From: Hylemonella gracilis
GTDB taxonomy: Bacteria > Pseudomonadota > Gammaproteobacteria > Burkholderiales > Burkholderiaceae_C
DNA length: 64,000 nt
NCBI RefSeq assembly: GCF_004328645.1
Contig: NZ_CP031395.1
Coordinates: forward strand, 2,009,501-2,073,500
Direction of reading: 5' to 3'
Shown here: piece after piece, positions 18,860 to 29,339 of the stretch
Position numbering within the stretch: position 1 is the stretch's first letter
Layout: every line of letters starts with the position of its first letter
Program-made: the position numbers and the translations under genes
Notes under the pieces: model-generated
What the model was told of the DNA's origin: nothing
What the model saw: only the letters and a program-made list of their open reading frames with translations
Database searches by the model: none

Positions 18860-21800
18860 AGGCCCCCACGCTGCGCCGTTGCACGGGTCGCTGCCTCCCG
18901 AGGGGGCTGGGCCGCCATGGGAGCGGCCCGGCGGCGGTGCGCCCATCCCGCAACAACAAGCCGCTTATGAACACAACGGCCGTCTGGTCAGCCGCGAGGC
19001 GTTTTACGCCATCGCCTGCGATCCAAGGCGGCACGTGGCCGTGGAAGCCTGCGCGGGCGCGGGCAAGACCTGGATGCTGGTCTCGCGCATCCTGCGCGCG
19101 CTGCTGGGCGAACGCGGTGACGACGGTGCCCAGGCGCATGAGATCCTGGCCATTACCTTCACCAAGAAGGCCGCGGGTGAAATGCGCCAGCGCCTCATGG
19201 AGTGGCTGGCTGAATTCGCGCGGGGCGAGGACGCCAAGTTGCGCGACGAACTGCGCGCGCGTGGTGTCGACGCGGCGCACGTGGACGCACTCATCGCGCC
19301 CCTGCGGGGCTTGCACCTGCGTCTGCTGCGACAGGGGCGCGGCGTGCAGATTCGCACCTTCCACAGTTGGTTTGCGGCGCTGCTGCGCAATGCGCCGCTG
19401 GCCGTGCTGGAGGAACTGGGGCTGCCTGCCGCCTATGAGCTGCTGGAAAGCGACGACGAGGCGAAAGCCCAAGTCTGGCGCCCGTTCCATGCGCGGCTCT
19501 TGCGCGAGCATGAGCAGGGAGGCACGGCCTTGGCGGATTACCAGGCCGTGGTGGCGCGGCATGGCCGTAGCCAGACCGAGAAGGCCCTGGACGCCGCGCT
19601 GGACAAGCGCGTGGAATTCACGCTGGCCGACGCGGCAGGCACCATCGAAACCTCGGTGCCACGCTTTGACGCCATGTTTCCCCTGTTCAGTGGCCTGACT
19701 GCACCTTCGCACTCTCTGGCCGGTGAAGCCGCCGCCGCGCGTTGGCTGGCCTGGAGTCAGGCTCTGGGGCAGGAAAAGAACAAGACGCCGCAAAGCGCCG
19801 CGCGGTCCATCGAGCAGGCTTTCTCCGAATCGGCGGATGGGGACGAACGCCTGGTCGCATTGCGCAAGGCCTTGTTCGTGGCCGACGAAGACCGGCTCAC
19901 GCAAAACCTCAAGAAATACCCGGTGGCGCAGCAGGCCGAAGCCGAATTGCAACCCTTGTTGCAAGCCCAGCGGCAGCACGAGGCGTGGGTGCATCAACAA
20001 CGCATGACGCGGCTGGCGCGCATCCTGCTGGAGGAATACGCCGCCTTGAAACGCCAGCGTGGCTGGGTGGACATGAGCGACGTGGAGCGTGCCGCCCTGC
20101 ATCTGCTGGAGCGCTCCGAGCTCAGCGCCTGGCTGCAACAACGCCTGGACGCACGCACGCGTCACCTGCTCATCGATGAGTTCCAGGACACCAACCCGCT
20201 GCAGTGGCAGGCCCTGCATGCATGGTTGTCCGCCTATGCCGGCGTGGGAGGCGGGATGACGAGCGGTGATGGCGCGCCACGCCTGTTCATCGTCGGGGAT
20301 CCCAAGCAGAGCATCTACCGCTTTCGTCGTGCCGAGCCACAGATCTTCCGGGCCGCGCAGGGCTTCGTGCAGGCTCTGGGCGGCGACCTGCTGGCCTGCG
20401 ACCACACGCGCCGCAACGCGCCTGCGGTGCTGGCGCGGGTCAACGCCGTGCTGTGCGAGGCGCAGACCTTGGGCGAGTACGAGGGGTTTCGTTCGCACAC
20501 CACGGAATCCGTGCAGGTGGGCGAGGCATCGGTCCTGCCCCTGATCGAACGCCAACCCAGAGAGCGGAAGGAGGCCATCGCGGTCTGGCGCGACAGCCTG
20601 CTTGCACCGCGCGTCACGTCGGAGGACTCCTTGCGCGCGCGCGAGTGCCGTCAGGCCGCTGATTGGATCGCCGGGCAGATCCGGGCCGGTCTGCCCCCGG
20701 GGACGTCATGGTGCTGGCGCGCAAGCGCGATCGCCTGGTGGCGATGCAAGCCGAATTGCTGGCCCTGGGCGTACCCGCCACCCAACCGGAGCAGGGCGAT
20801 CTGGGCGCCGCGCCCGAGGTGCAGGACTTGATCGCCTTGCTCGATGTGCTGGTGTCGACCGGGCACGATCTGTCGCTCGCGCGGGTTTTGCGTTCACCCT
20901 TGTTCGGGCCCGGCGCCGGGCTGGACGACGCCGCGCTGCTGGAGATCGCGGCGCGCCAGCGTGGTGGCAGGCAGGCCTGGTTCGATCTGCTGCAGACGAC
21001 TCCGGCCACTGCCTGGACCCATGCGGGCCTGGGTGATGTGGGGCCGTGCCTTCGTCGCTGGCAGCATTGGGTGCGCACCTTGCCTCCCCACGACGCGCTG
21101 GACGCGATCTATGCCGATGGCGACGTGGTGGCGCGCTGCATGGCGGCCGCGCCCCCGCATCTGCGCGCGCGCGTCCAGACCCATCTGCGGGCGTTGCTGG
21201 AGGCCGCCTTGCAATTCGACGGCGGGCGTTATGCCACGCCCTATGCCCTGGTCCGTGCCGTGCGCGCCGGCAAGCTGCCCGCGCCCGCGCAACCCATGCC
21301 CGAGGGAGGCGCCGTGCGCCTGTTGACCGTGCATGGCGCCAAGGGGCTGGAAGCCGAGAAGGTGCTCATCCTCGACACCGACACGCCGCCACAGCGTGCC
21401 CAGACCATGAGCGTGTTGCTGGACTGGCCCGGCGAGGCGTCGGCACCCCGCAGCTTCGTCTTCCTCGCCAGCGAGAAGGAAGAACGTTTGCCGCCCAGCG
21501 CGCGCGAGGTCTATGCGCGTGAGCAGGGCGCGCGCGCGCGCGAGGAACTGAACATGCTCTACGTCGCGCTCACGCGCGCGCGGGCGCAGCTGGTCTTCTC
21601 CGCCGTGCAACCTCACCAGCAGAACCCGGAAGGCAGAAGCTGGTGGCAACGTCTGTCCCCGGTCTGTGCTCGGTTGGAGCCGGAGGCCATCCAGGCGCCG
21701 TCCGAGGGTGGAGATGAACGCGGTGGCACCGGCCGCGGAGTGTCCGCCGCCCAAATCGGGTTGTCCGACATCGTGCTGCAAGTCCTGCCCGAGGTCTGGT

Positions 21801-22300
21801 TCGACCCGGTGCCGGTGTCCGCGCCACAGGCGCCGGAGGACACCCTGGCGGCCCGGCTCGGCTCGGCCATGCACCGTTTGCTGGAATGGGCCGCGCTGGA
21901 TGCACCGGATTTCAGCGCCGCTCAGATGGAGCGTGCCGGCGCCGAGCAGGGGCTGGCGCCCTCGCAGACGGGGCAGGCCGTTACCAGGGCGCAACGCATC
22001 CTGCAAGGGGAGGGGGCCTGGGCCTGGCGCAGCACCGATGTGGCCTGGTGGGCCAACGAGGTGCCGGTCATGATCGACGGCCAGGTCCGCCGCATCGATC
22101 GCCTGCTGCGCCATCGAGATGGCACCTGGTGGGTGCTGGACTACAAGTCCGCGAGCTATGCACAGGCCGCAGCGGTGACGCGAGAGCAGATGCTGGCGCA
22201 GCTGCGCGCTTACGGCGATGCCGTGCGCTTGGCATGTCCCGGACAGGCAGTGCGCATCGCATTCCTCGACGCGCAAGGCCGGGTAGACGTCGTGGAATGA
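18852..22300 (+). pseudogene. addA: AddA-type UvrD/PcrA helicase-nuclease, single-base frameshift
   Basis: Superfamily-1A helicase with C-terminal nuclease. The first frame (18852-20831) has Walker A EACAGAGKT, motif II LLIDEFQDTNPLQW and motif III VGDPKQSIYRFRRAEP. The second frame (to 22300) has motif V/VI VRLLTVHGAKGLEAEKV and the nuclease motif WWVLDYKSA. The frames join at 20690-20705, where RAGLPPG should run into DVMVLARKRDRL; CCCCCGGGGAC is one G short. Restored length is about 1149 aa, normal for AddA. All helicase motifs are intact around the break, so a base-calling error or very recent mutation is more likely than decay. ATG 18852 overlaps the addB end. Confidence 0.82.
18862..18946. 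repeat. GC-rich palindromic element inside the addA 5' end
   Basis: Contains CTCCCGAGGGGG and GGGCCGCCATGGGAGCGGCCC palindromes in the style of Comamonadaceae intergenic elements. Here it is read in frame and gives the low-complexity AddA N-terminus (Gly/Pro-rich, residues about 4-35) before the conserved helicase begins near residue 60. Repeat identity is by recollection, not a search. Confidence 0.4.
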
Positions 22301-22384
22301 GGCAAGGCAACCTGCATTGCCCAGGGACGTGGATGCCGCTTGTGCGTGTCAAGGTCTGAACGAACAGGATGAGGATGAAGAACC

Positions 22385-23989
22385 ATGGATGTTTCCGGAT
22401 CGGTATCGTCGCAGCGTCGCGCCTTGATCAGTGCTTTTGCCACCCTGTCCGGTCTGGCGATGCTCTCCGCGCATGTTGGAGCGCGGGCGATCGGGGCGGG
22501 CCCGCGCTTGGTCAACGACCCCTTTGCCGCTGGCATCGCCAGCGGTTCGCCCTCGCCGGACGGTTTCGTCTTGTGGACGCGCTTGCTGGCCCCCGAGCTC
22601 TTGAATGCGGGGCCGGTGCCGGTGCGCTGGGAAGTGTTCGATGAAGGCGTCGGCCACCGCGTGATCGCAAGTGGTGAGAGCTGGGCTGAGCCTGCGCTGG
22701 GGCATGCTGTGCACGTCGAGGTGACAGGTCTGCGTTCCGACACTTGGTATGGCTACCGCTTCATGGCGGGCGAGGCCGTGAGCGCATCGGGTCGCGCACG
22801 TACCTTGCCGGCGTCCGGCGCCACCGTGGATCGACTTCGCCTGGCGTTGGCGTCCTGCCAGCGCTGGGAGTCCGGCCACTACGCGGCATACCGGCACATG
22901 CGAGTGGATTCTCCCGACATGGTGGTGTTCGTCGGTGATTACATCTATGAAAGAGCGGGTGCGTCGGCAGGGCGAGGCGAGGCGCGTCACCATGACTTGC
23001 CGCAAGCGCGCACCCTGGAAAGTTACCGCGCGCGTTATGCCCTGTACAAGAGCGATCCGGACTTGCAGGCCATGCACGCGGCCTGCCCGTGGCTGGTGAC
23101 CTGGGACGATCACGAGCTGGAGAACAACCATGGTGGCACCTGGTCCATCACGGACACGCCGGACTTCGCAGCGCGGCGGGTGGCGTCCTACCAGGCGTAT
23201 TACGAGCACATGCCTCTGCGCGCCGCCACCATGCTGGCCGGACTGCAGGGTCTGCAGACGGGCGCGGGCGGACTGCGCATCCATCAGCATTACGACCATG
23301 GCCGATTGGCGCGGCTCTATTTGCTGGACAACCGCCAGTACCGCGACCGACCCTTGTGCGGCAAAGCCCCGAAAGCGGCCGAGGCCCGGGTCTGCCTGGG
23401 GCAAGAACCCACGCCGCGGCGATCCATGCTGGGGCGCGCGCAGGAGCAATGGCTGGAAGGCGCTTTGCGGGATGCGCATGGCGCTGGAACGGCCTGGAAC
23501 CTGATCGCGCAGCAGACGCGTTTCACGCCCGCCAACTATGGGCATGGTCTGGGCGTTTCCGCGGGCACCGATGGTTGGGATGGTTACCCTGGCGCGCGGC
23601 AGGCCCTGATCGACACCCTGGTCGCGAGCGCGGCACGCAACCCGGTCCTTCTGGGGGGCGACATCCACAAGAACTGGGTGGCCCAGGTGCACCAGAATCC
23701 CTATTCCATTGCTTCCCCCGTGGTCGCCACCGAGTACTGCGGCACCAGCATCTCTTCTGGCGCCACCGCCGCGTCGGCACCGGCGGACGCAAAGGCGCGG
23801 CAGGGAAACCCGCATTGCCTCTTCGTCCACTCCCGCAAGCGGGGGTATGGCCTGATCGATCTGTCGCCTGAACGCATGGTGGTGACCTTGCGAGGCTTGG
23901 AGGACGTCACGCGCGCCGATTCCGGCATCGACACCTTGGCCACCTTCGTGACGGAGGCCGGGCGCCCCGGCGTGCGGTCGCTGTCCTGA
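22385..23989 (+). CDS. phoD: PhoD-like alkaline phosphatase/phosphodiesterase
   Basis: Secreted metallophosphoesterase of the PhoD family, 534 aa, with a twin-arginine-like start (SSQRRALISAF, then a hydrophobic stretch). After an N-terminal Fn3-like domain come the metal-ligand motifs VFVGDYIYERAG, TWDDHELENN, LLDNRQYRD and GGDIHKNWV. ATG 22385 follows GAGGATGAAGAACC. It lies 84 bases after addA. I saw no convincing Pho box upstream, so its phosphate control is unproven. Confidence 0.9.
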   Translation: MDVSGSVSSQRRALISAFATLSGLAMLSAHVGARAIGAGPRLVNDPFAAGIASGSPSPDGFVLWTRLLAPELLNAGPVPVRWEVFDEGVGHRVIASGESWAEPALGHAVHVEVTGLRSDTWYGYRFMAGEAVSASGRARTLPASGATVDRLRLALASCQRWESGHYAAYRHMRVDSPDMVVFVGDYIYERAGASAGRGEARHHDLPQARTLESYRARYALYKSDPDLQAMHAACPWLVTWDDHELENNHGGTWSITDTPDFAARRVASYQAYYEHMPLRAATMLAGLQGLQTGAGGLRIHQHYDHGRLARLYLLDNRQYRDRPLCGKAPKAAEARVCLGQEPTPRRSMLGRAQEQWLEGALRDAHGAGTAWNLIAQQTRFTPANYGHGLGVSAGTDGWDGYPGARQALIDTLVASAARNPVLLGGDIHKNWVAQVHQNPYSIASPVVATEYCGTSISSGATAASAPADAKARQGNPHCLFVHSRKRGYGLIDLSPERMVVTLRGLEDVTRADSGIDTLATFVTEAGRPGVRSLS

Positions 23990-24159
23990 AATTGAGGGCC
24001 CCGAACCTTCCCAGGTCGGGATGCCATCAAGCCACAATATTTGCTGTCTAGAATCCGCAACCGGGCGTGCAACGTCGTCCGCAGATATTCCATGCGGGCG
24101 CCCCGCTGCCCACCATTTTTACCAGTCGCCCTTGCGAGCGACCATCGATTGGATCCATC

Positions 24160-25329
24160 TTGAAGATTGCCATTGCCGGGACTGGCTACGTCGGCCTGTC
24201 CAACGCCGTTTTGCTGGCCCAGCAGCATGAAGTGACCGCCCTCGACATCGACCCGGCCAAGGTCAACTTGATCAACGATCGGCACTCACCGATCGAAGAC
24301 AAGGAGATCGAGGCGTACCTCGCCAGCAAGCCCTTGAAGTTGCGCGCCACGCTGGACAAACACGAGGCTTATGGGCAGGCGGAATTCGTTGTCATCGCGA
24401 CGCCCACCGATTACGACCCCGATACCAATTACTTCAACACCCGCTCGGTCGAGGCGGTGGCGCGCGATGTGATGGCCATCAACCCGCGTGCGGTGATGGT
24501 CATCAAGTCCACCATCCCGGTCGGTTACACCGAGCAGCTCAAGCGCACGCTCGGGTCCGACAACATCATCTTCTCGCCCGAGTTCCTGCGCGAGGGCAAG
24601 GCGTTGTACGACAACCTGCACCCCAGCCGGATCGTGGTCGGTGAGCGTTCGACGCGAGGCCAGGTCTTCGCGGACCTGTTGCGCCTCGCGTCGCTCAAGC
24701 CGGATGCCGAGGTGCTGCTGACCGACAACACCGAGGCCGAGGCGATCAAGCTGTTTGCCAACACCTTTCTGGCGATGCGGGTGGCCTTCTTCAACGAGCT
24801 GGACACCTACGCCGCCGTGCATGGTCTGGACACGCGCCAGATCATCCAGGGCGTGGGGCTGGACCCGCGCATTGGCAATCACTACAACAATCCCAGCTTT
24901 GGTTATGGTGGGTATTGCCTGCCCAAGGACACCAAGCAATTGCTGGCCAATTACAAGGACGTGCCGCAGAGCCTGATCCGTGCCATCGTGGACGCCAACA
25001 CCACGCGCAAGGATTTCGTGGCCGAGGACATCCTGCGCCGGGGGCCGAAGGTGGTGGGCATCCATCGCCTGATCATGAAGGCTGGCAGCGACAACTTCCG
25101 CGCCAGCAGCATCCAGGGCGTGATGAAGCGACTCAAGGCCAAGGGTGTTGACGTGGTGGTCTACGAGCCCGTGCTGAAGGAAGACAGTTTCTTCGGTTCA
25201 CGCGTTGTCCGTGACCTGGCCGAATTCAAGCAGATCGCCGACGTGATCGTCGCGAACCGCCGCGTGGCCGAGCTGGATGACGTGGGGGACAAGGTCTACA
25301 CCCGCGATCTCTTTGGCGGTGACGCCTGA
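24160..25329 (+). CDS. ugd: UDP-glucose 6-dehydrogenase
   Basis: Oxidises UDP-glucose to UDP-glucuronate for surface polysaccharide or lipid A modification. It is the 389-residue short form, like E. coli Ugd. NAD-binding GTGYVGLSN is at residues 7-15 and catalytic C253 lies in [14 protein letters not shown]. Conservation starts at [11 protein letters not shown], so TTG 24160 is chosen; an ATG at 24067 would add 31 unlikely residues. kdsA follows 61 bases later, so the two form a small envelope-sugar unit. The 170 bases before it show no clear signals. Confidence 0.95.
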   Translation: MKIAIAGTGYVGLSNAVLLAQQHEVTALDIDPAKVNLINDRHSPIEDKEIEAYLASKPLKLRATLDKHEAYGQAEFVVIATPTDYDPDTNYFNTRSVEAVARDVMAINPRAVMVIKSTIPVGYTEQLKRTLGSDNIIFSPEFLREGKALYDNLHPSRIVVGERSTRGQVFADLLRLASLKPDAEVLLTDNTEAEAIKLFANTFLAMRVAFFNELDTYAAVHGLDTRQIIQGVGLDPRIGNHYNNPSFGYGGYCLPKDTKQLLANYKDVPQSLIRAIVDANTTRKDFVAEDILRRGPKVVGIHRLIMKAGSDNFRASSIQGVMKRLKAKGVDVVVYEPVLKEDSFFGSRVVRDLAEFKQIADVIVANRRVAELDDVGDKVYTRDLFGGDA

Positions 25330-25354
25330 GCTTGGCCCCGGGCGCGGACCGTAA

Positions 25355-26236
<882 letters not shown>

Positions 26237-26241
26237 GAGAT

Positions 26242-26259
26242 CACGTCGCGATCGACGTG
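26242..26259. terminator. Stem-loop after kdsA
   Basis: CACGTCG-CGAT-CGACGTG gives a perfect 7-base stem with a 4-base loop, 5 bases past the kdsA stop. No T-run follows, so it is only a candidate 3'-end structure. Confidence 0.4.
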
Positions 26260-26390
26260 GCTTGGTGTGGGGCGGCGCCCAGGTCGAGGGCGCCGGGTGC
26301 TCTGCGGCGTGGCGTGGTGCGCTCGCAATGAGGCACAGGCCTGGGCATGGCAGGTTCTGTATGGCGTGATATTTATCAACAAGGTGCGGC

Positions 26391-27080
26391 ATGCTCAAGC
26401 TCTACATCGGCAACAAGAACTATTCCTCCTGGTCCATGCGGCCCTGGGTGCTGCTGCGGCAGGCGGGCATTCCTTTCGAGGAAGTCAAGGTTCGCTTTGA
26501 TTCCTTCGAGTCGGACTCCGACTTCAAGCAGGTCATTGGCCGCATCAATCCGGTCGGCAAGGTGCCGGTGCTGACCGATGATGGGCTGGTCATCTGGGAC
26601 ACTTTGGCCATTGCCGAATATCTGGCCGAATCTTTCCCCGAGCACAAGCTCTGGCCGCAAGAGCGGGCGCGTCGTGCCCGCGCACGCAGCGTCTGTGCCG
26701 AGATGCATGCCGGTTTCATGGCCTTGCGCGGCCACTGCAGCATGAACATTGAGGCCGATCTGTCCGAGGCGGGCGCGCGCATCTGGCACGAACAGCCCGC
26801 GGTGCGCGCGGATGTGGCTCGGATCACGCAGATGTGGCGCGAATTGCTGCGCGAGAGCGGTCGGCAGGAGATGCTCTTCGGCGACTTCTCGATCGCCGAC
26901 GCGTACTTCGCGCCGGTCTGCACCCGCCTGAAGACCTATGCCTTGCCGGTGCCCGAAGACATCGCGGACTACATTGCGCGTGTCCATGCCCAGCCGGGAG
27001 TGCGGGCATGGGTCGCGGATGCGCTGGCGGAGCGGGATTTCATCCCGTTCGAGGAGCCTTACCGGCAAGTCCCGGCCTGA
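26391..27080 (+). CDS. Glutathione S-transferase family protein
   Basis: Cytosolic GST-fold protein, 229 aa. The N-terminal thioredoxin-like domain (LYIGNKNYSSWSMRPWVLLRQ) has Ser residues where the catalytic residue usually lies, and the glutathione-binding segment GKVPVLTDDGLVIWDTLAIAEYLAE. The all-helical C-terminal domain follows from about residue 90. ATG 26391 matches the conserved start. It stands alone, 154 bases after kdsA and convergent to a regulator. Substrate unknown. Confidence 0.92.
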   Translation: MLKLYIGNKNYSSWSMRPWVLLRQAGIPFEEVKVRFDSFESDSDFKQVIGRINPVGKVPVLTDDGLVIWDTLAIAEYLAESFPEHKLWPQERARRARARSVCAEMHAGFMALRGHCSMNIEADLSEAGARIWHEQPAVRADVARITQMWRELLRESGRQEMLFGDFSIADAYFAPVCTRLKTYALPVPEDIADYIARVHAQPGVRAWVADALAERDFIPFEEPYRQVPA

Positions 27081-27122
27081 CGCCAGGCGGGCGGGCGCTG
27101 GGCCGGGCCGATGCGGCAGCCC

Positions 27123-27491
27123 TCAGCGTGGTTTGCGCGCCTGGCTGGCGCCCCACTTGGGTGCGTAGGCCGTTACTTCGCCGAGACGGCGCGTCAGTTC
27201 GATACCAGTCGCGGTGAGCAGGTAGCCTTCGTTGTCGTGATGCAGCAGCCCGCTGGCCCGCAGTTCCTTTAGCCGCGTGTTCAGTGTGTTCGGCGTGATG
27301 CCCCCCACGCTGTCCTGCAGCAGGCGGAAGGTCTGGGCATGGCCGTCGCGCAAGGCCCAGAGCACGCGCATCGCGTAACGGGATTCGAGCAGAGCCAGCA
27401 GCTGGCTCATGGCGGCGCTTTCCTTCGCGCCCACGTCCCTGGCGCCGAACTTGCCGCCGGCACCGAGGGTGTTTTTTGCTGTGCCGGTCAT
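27123..27491 (-). CDS. Winged-helix transcriptional regulator (HxlR-like)
   Basis: Putative DNA-binding protein of 122 aa from ATG 27491. The core from about residue 28 (MSQLLALLESRYAMRVLWALRDG, GGITPNTLNTRLKELRASGLL, GYLLTATGIEL) matches the HxlR winged-helix pattern of helix-turn-helix, wing, then terminal helix. It lacks the N-terminal redox Cys seen in many HxlR proteins. A longer frame to 27587 is rich in Arg/Pro and unlikely. It is convergent with the GST gene. The target is unknown. Confidence 0.75.
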   Translation of the reverse strand: MTGTAKNTLGAGGKFGARDVGAKESAAMSQLLALLESRYAMRVLWALRDGHAQTFRLLQDSVGGITPNTLNTRLKELRASGLLHHDNEGYLLTATGIELTRRLGEVTAYAPKWGASQARKPR

Positions 27492-27654
27492 GGGGAAAGC
27501 TGCGCGGGGAAACGGCCATGGCCGTGGCCGAGGCAGTGCAAAGGGACGCGCAATATAGCGCAGTTTCCCGCGTGCTACAACATTCATAGCTGACAGAAGT
27601 TGGCAAGCGTGCGAAAAGCACGGCGCGCGCCGATTTGCGCCGTCGGCCCCGGGT

Positions 27655-28200
27655 TCAGAGGTAGATTTTTTCCAGCAGGCGCAATAGCGCGCGGCGTTCC
27701 GCCGTGCTCAGGCGCGCGGTGACCTGGGCATCGTTCTGGCTGGCCGCGCGTTCGGCCTTGCGCACGAGCGCGCGACCGGCGACGGTGAGGTGCAGACCCA
27801 TGGCGCGACCATCGTGGGGATGCGGGCGGCGTTCGATGAGGCCGCGCTTCTTCTCGTGTTGCTGCAGCATGCCCACCAGGTTCGGCGGCTGGATGCCAAG
27901 CGCGCCACAGAGCTGACGCGACGTGATGCCGGGGTTGTGGTGGATCAGCGAGAGCACGGAGAACTCGACCGGGCGGAGTTCATAGGCCGCCATGCGCGGC
28001 AGGAAACTGGCGATGGCCGCGAGCGAGACGCGTCGCGCGCCATAGCCAATCAGGGTTTGCAGGAAGCTGGCATCGACCTGGTCAATCGCCGGCTCAGGCG
28101 CCGCCTCGTCCTCGCGTTGCTTGGCGACGGGCGCAGTCTTGCGCGCGGCGGAGCGGGCAGGACGGCGGATTGCTGGCGACGAGGGGGGAGAGGAAGACAT
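27655..28200 (-). CDS. MarR-family regulator, probable control of the hydroxycinnamate operon
   Basis: Winged-helix repressor of 181 aa, last gene of the minus-strand ferulate operon. A charged, low-complexity N-terminus (residues 1-40) precedes the MarR domain: RPVEFSVLSLIHHNPGITSRQLCGALGI (recognition region), GLIERRPHPHDGRAMGLHLT (wing) and a C-terminal dimer helix. MarR proteins such as CouR, FerR and HcaR are known to repress hydroxycinnamate genes and respond to the CoA thioesters. The same role is inferred here from linkage. A candidate operator lies at 32821-32849. Confidence 0.87.
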   Translation of the reverse strand: MSSSPPSSPAIRRPARSAARKTAPVAKQREDEAAPEPAIDQVDASFLQTLIGYGARRVSLAAIASFLPRMAAYELRPVEFSVLSLIHHNPGITSRQLCGALGIQPPNLVGMLQQHEKKRGLIERRPHPHDGRAMGLHLTVAGRALVRKAERAASQNDAQVTARLSTAERRALLRLLEKIYL

Positions 28201-28266
28201 CAAGGCGCGGTGAATGAAAATCGCCCCGGCGGGCGCGCGGCGCAGCCGGGGCGTAAACCGTCAAGA

Positions 28267-29253
28267 TCAGGATTCTGCGGTGAAGCCGACCTTCTTGACC
28301 AGCGGAGCCCAACGCTTGAACTCCGATTCCAGCGAGGCACGCATGGCCTGGGGCGTGCTGCCCGCCGTCACCAGGCCGATGGCAGCCAGACCGTCGATCA
28401 CGGCCTTGTCCTTCAACGCGGCCTGGATGGCCGCGTTCGCTGTATTGATGACGCTCGTGGGTGTCTTGGCCGGCGCAAAGAAGCCAAACCATTCCTCGGC
28501 AACGATCTCTGGATAGCCCAGTTCGGCGAAGGTGGGCGCATCGGGTTCGGCGACGCGCTTGGGCGCCGAGACGGCCAGGATGCGCAGCCGGCCGCTCTTG
28601 GCGTGGGCCAGCGAATCACCCGTGGGCGTGACGCAAGCGGCGATCTGCCCGCCCACCGTGTCATTCACGGCTGGCAGGGAGCCGCGGAAGGGCACGTGCT
28701 GGAAGGTGATGCCGGCGTTGACGCCGAACAGCGAACCGACAAAGTGCGGCATGGAACCCGCGCCGGGCGAGCCGAAGCTGGACTTTTCGGGGTTGGCCTT
28801 GGCCCAGGCCACGAAATCCTTGAGTGTCTTGACACTGTCGGGCACCATGGGGCCGACGGCCAGCGCGAAGATCATCTGCGCGCCGATGGAGATGGGTGCG
28901 AAATCCGCCATCGTGTAGTTCATCTTGGTGTACACGTGCGGGTAGATCGTGAGCGCCGAGGCTTGCGCCAGCGTGAGCACGGAACCATCGGCGGGCGAAC
29001 TTTTCAGAGTTTCCAGCACGATGCGGCCGCCCGCGCCGGGCTTGTTCTCCACCACGGCATTGGTCTGGGCGTAGGGCGTGCCGCCCAGCTTGTCGGCCAC
29101 GCGGCGAGCCAGGCTGTCGCCCGCGCTGCCGGCGGGGAAGCCGTAATAGATCTTGGGCTGGGCCACCTGCGCGAACGCGGGCAGCGATTGCAGGGCCGCC
29201 AGCGCGGCGCCGCCGCCCAGGGCCAGATTGAAATGACGTCGATTCAGGTTCAT
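28267..29253 (-). CDS. Bug/TctC-family periplasmic receptor in ferulate operon
   Basis: Extracytoplasmic solute receptor of 328 aa. ATG 29253 is preceded by AGGAGACAAACC. It has a twin-arginine-like signal (NRRHFNLALGGGAALAAL, cleavage near AFA-QV) and Bug-family features: ENKPGAGGRI, the YPHVYTKMNYTMADFAPI region and a C-terminal WAPLVKKVGF. Gene order ech-fcs-SDR-Bug-marR suggests it binds a hydroxycinnamate or related aromatic acid. No TctA/TctB membrane genes are nearby, so the transporter partner must be elsewhere or it acts as a sensor. Confidence 0.88.
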   Translation of the reverse strand: MNLNRRHFNLALGGGAALAALQSLPAFAQVAQPKIYYGFPAGSAGDSLARRVADKLGGTPYAQTNAVVENKPGAGGRIVLETLKSSPADGSVLTLAQASALTIYPHVYTKMNYTMADFAPISIGAQMIFALAVGPMVPDSVKTLKDFVAWAKANPEKSSFGSPGAGSMPHFVGSLFGVNAGITFQHVPFRGSLPAVNDTVGGQIAACVTPTGDSLAHAKSGRLRILAVSAPKRVAEPDAPTFAELGYPEIVAEEWFGFFAPAKTPTSVINTANAAIQAALKDKAVIDGLAAIGLVTAGSTPQAMRASLESEFKRWAPLVKKVGFTAES

Positions 29254-29285
29254 GGTTTGTCTCCTAGTGTGAAGTTATCGAGGGG

Positions 29286-29323
29286 CGGAAAAAGCTTCCG
29301 ACGCCGGGCAGCTGGTGCTGCCC
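29286..29323 (-). other. Two hairpins in the SDR-Bug spacer
   Basis: CGGAA-AAAGC-TTCCG (29286-29300) and GGGCAGC-TGGT-GCTGCCC (29306-29323) lie in the 86-base gap of the operon. They have no T-run and could tune relative expression of the receptor. Confidence 0.35.
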
Positions 29324-29339
29324 GTGCCCCGGGTCGGTT

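Noticed and set aside
16652..18946. 764-aa open frame on the - strand
   Set aside because: Antisense to addB, which has clear nuclease and iron-sulfur motifs.
22301..22384. Possible Pho box before the PhoD-like gene (GTGTCAAGGTCTGAAC)
   Set aside because: Only one TGTCA half-site fits; the second half at the required 11-base spacing does not.
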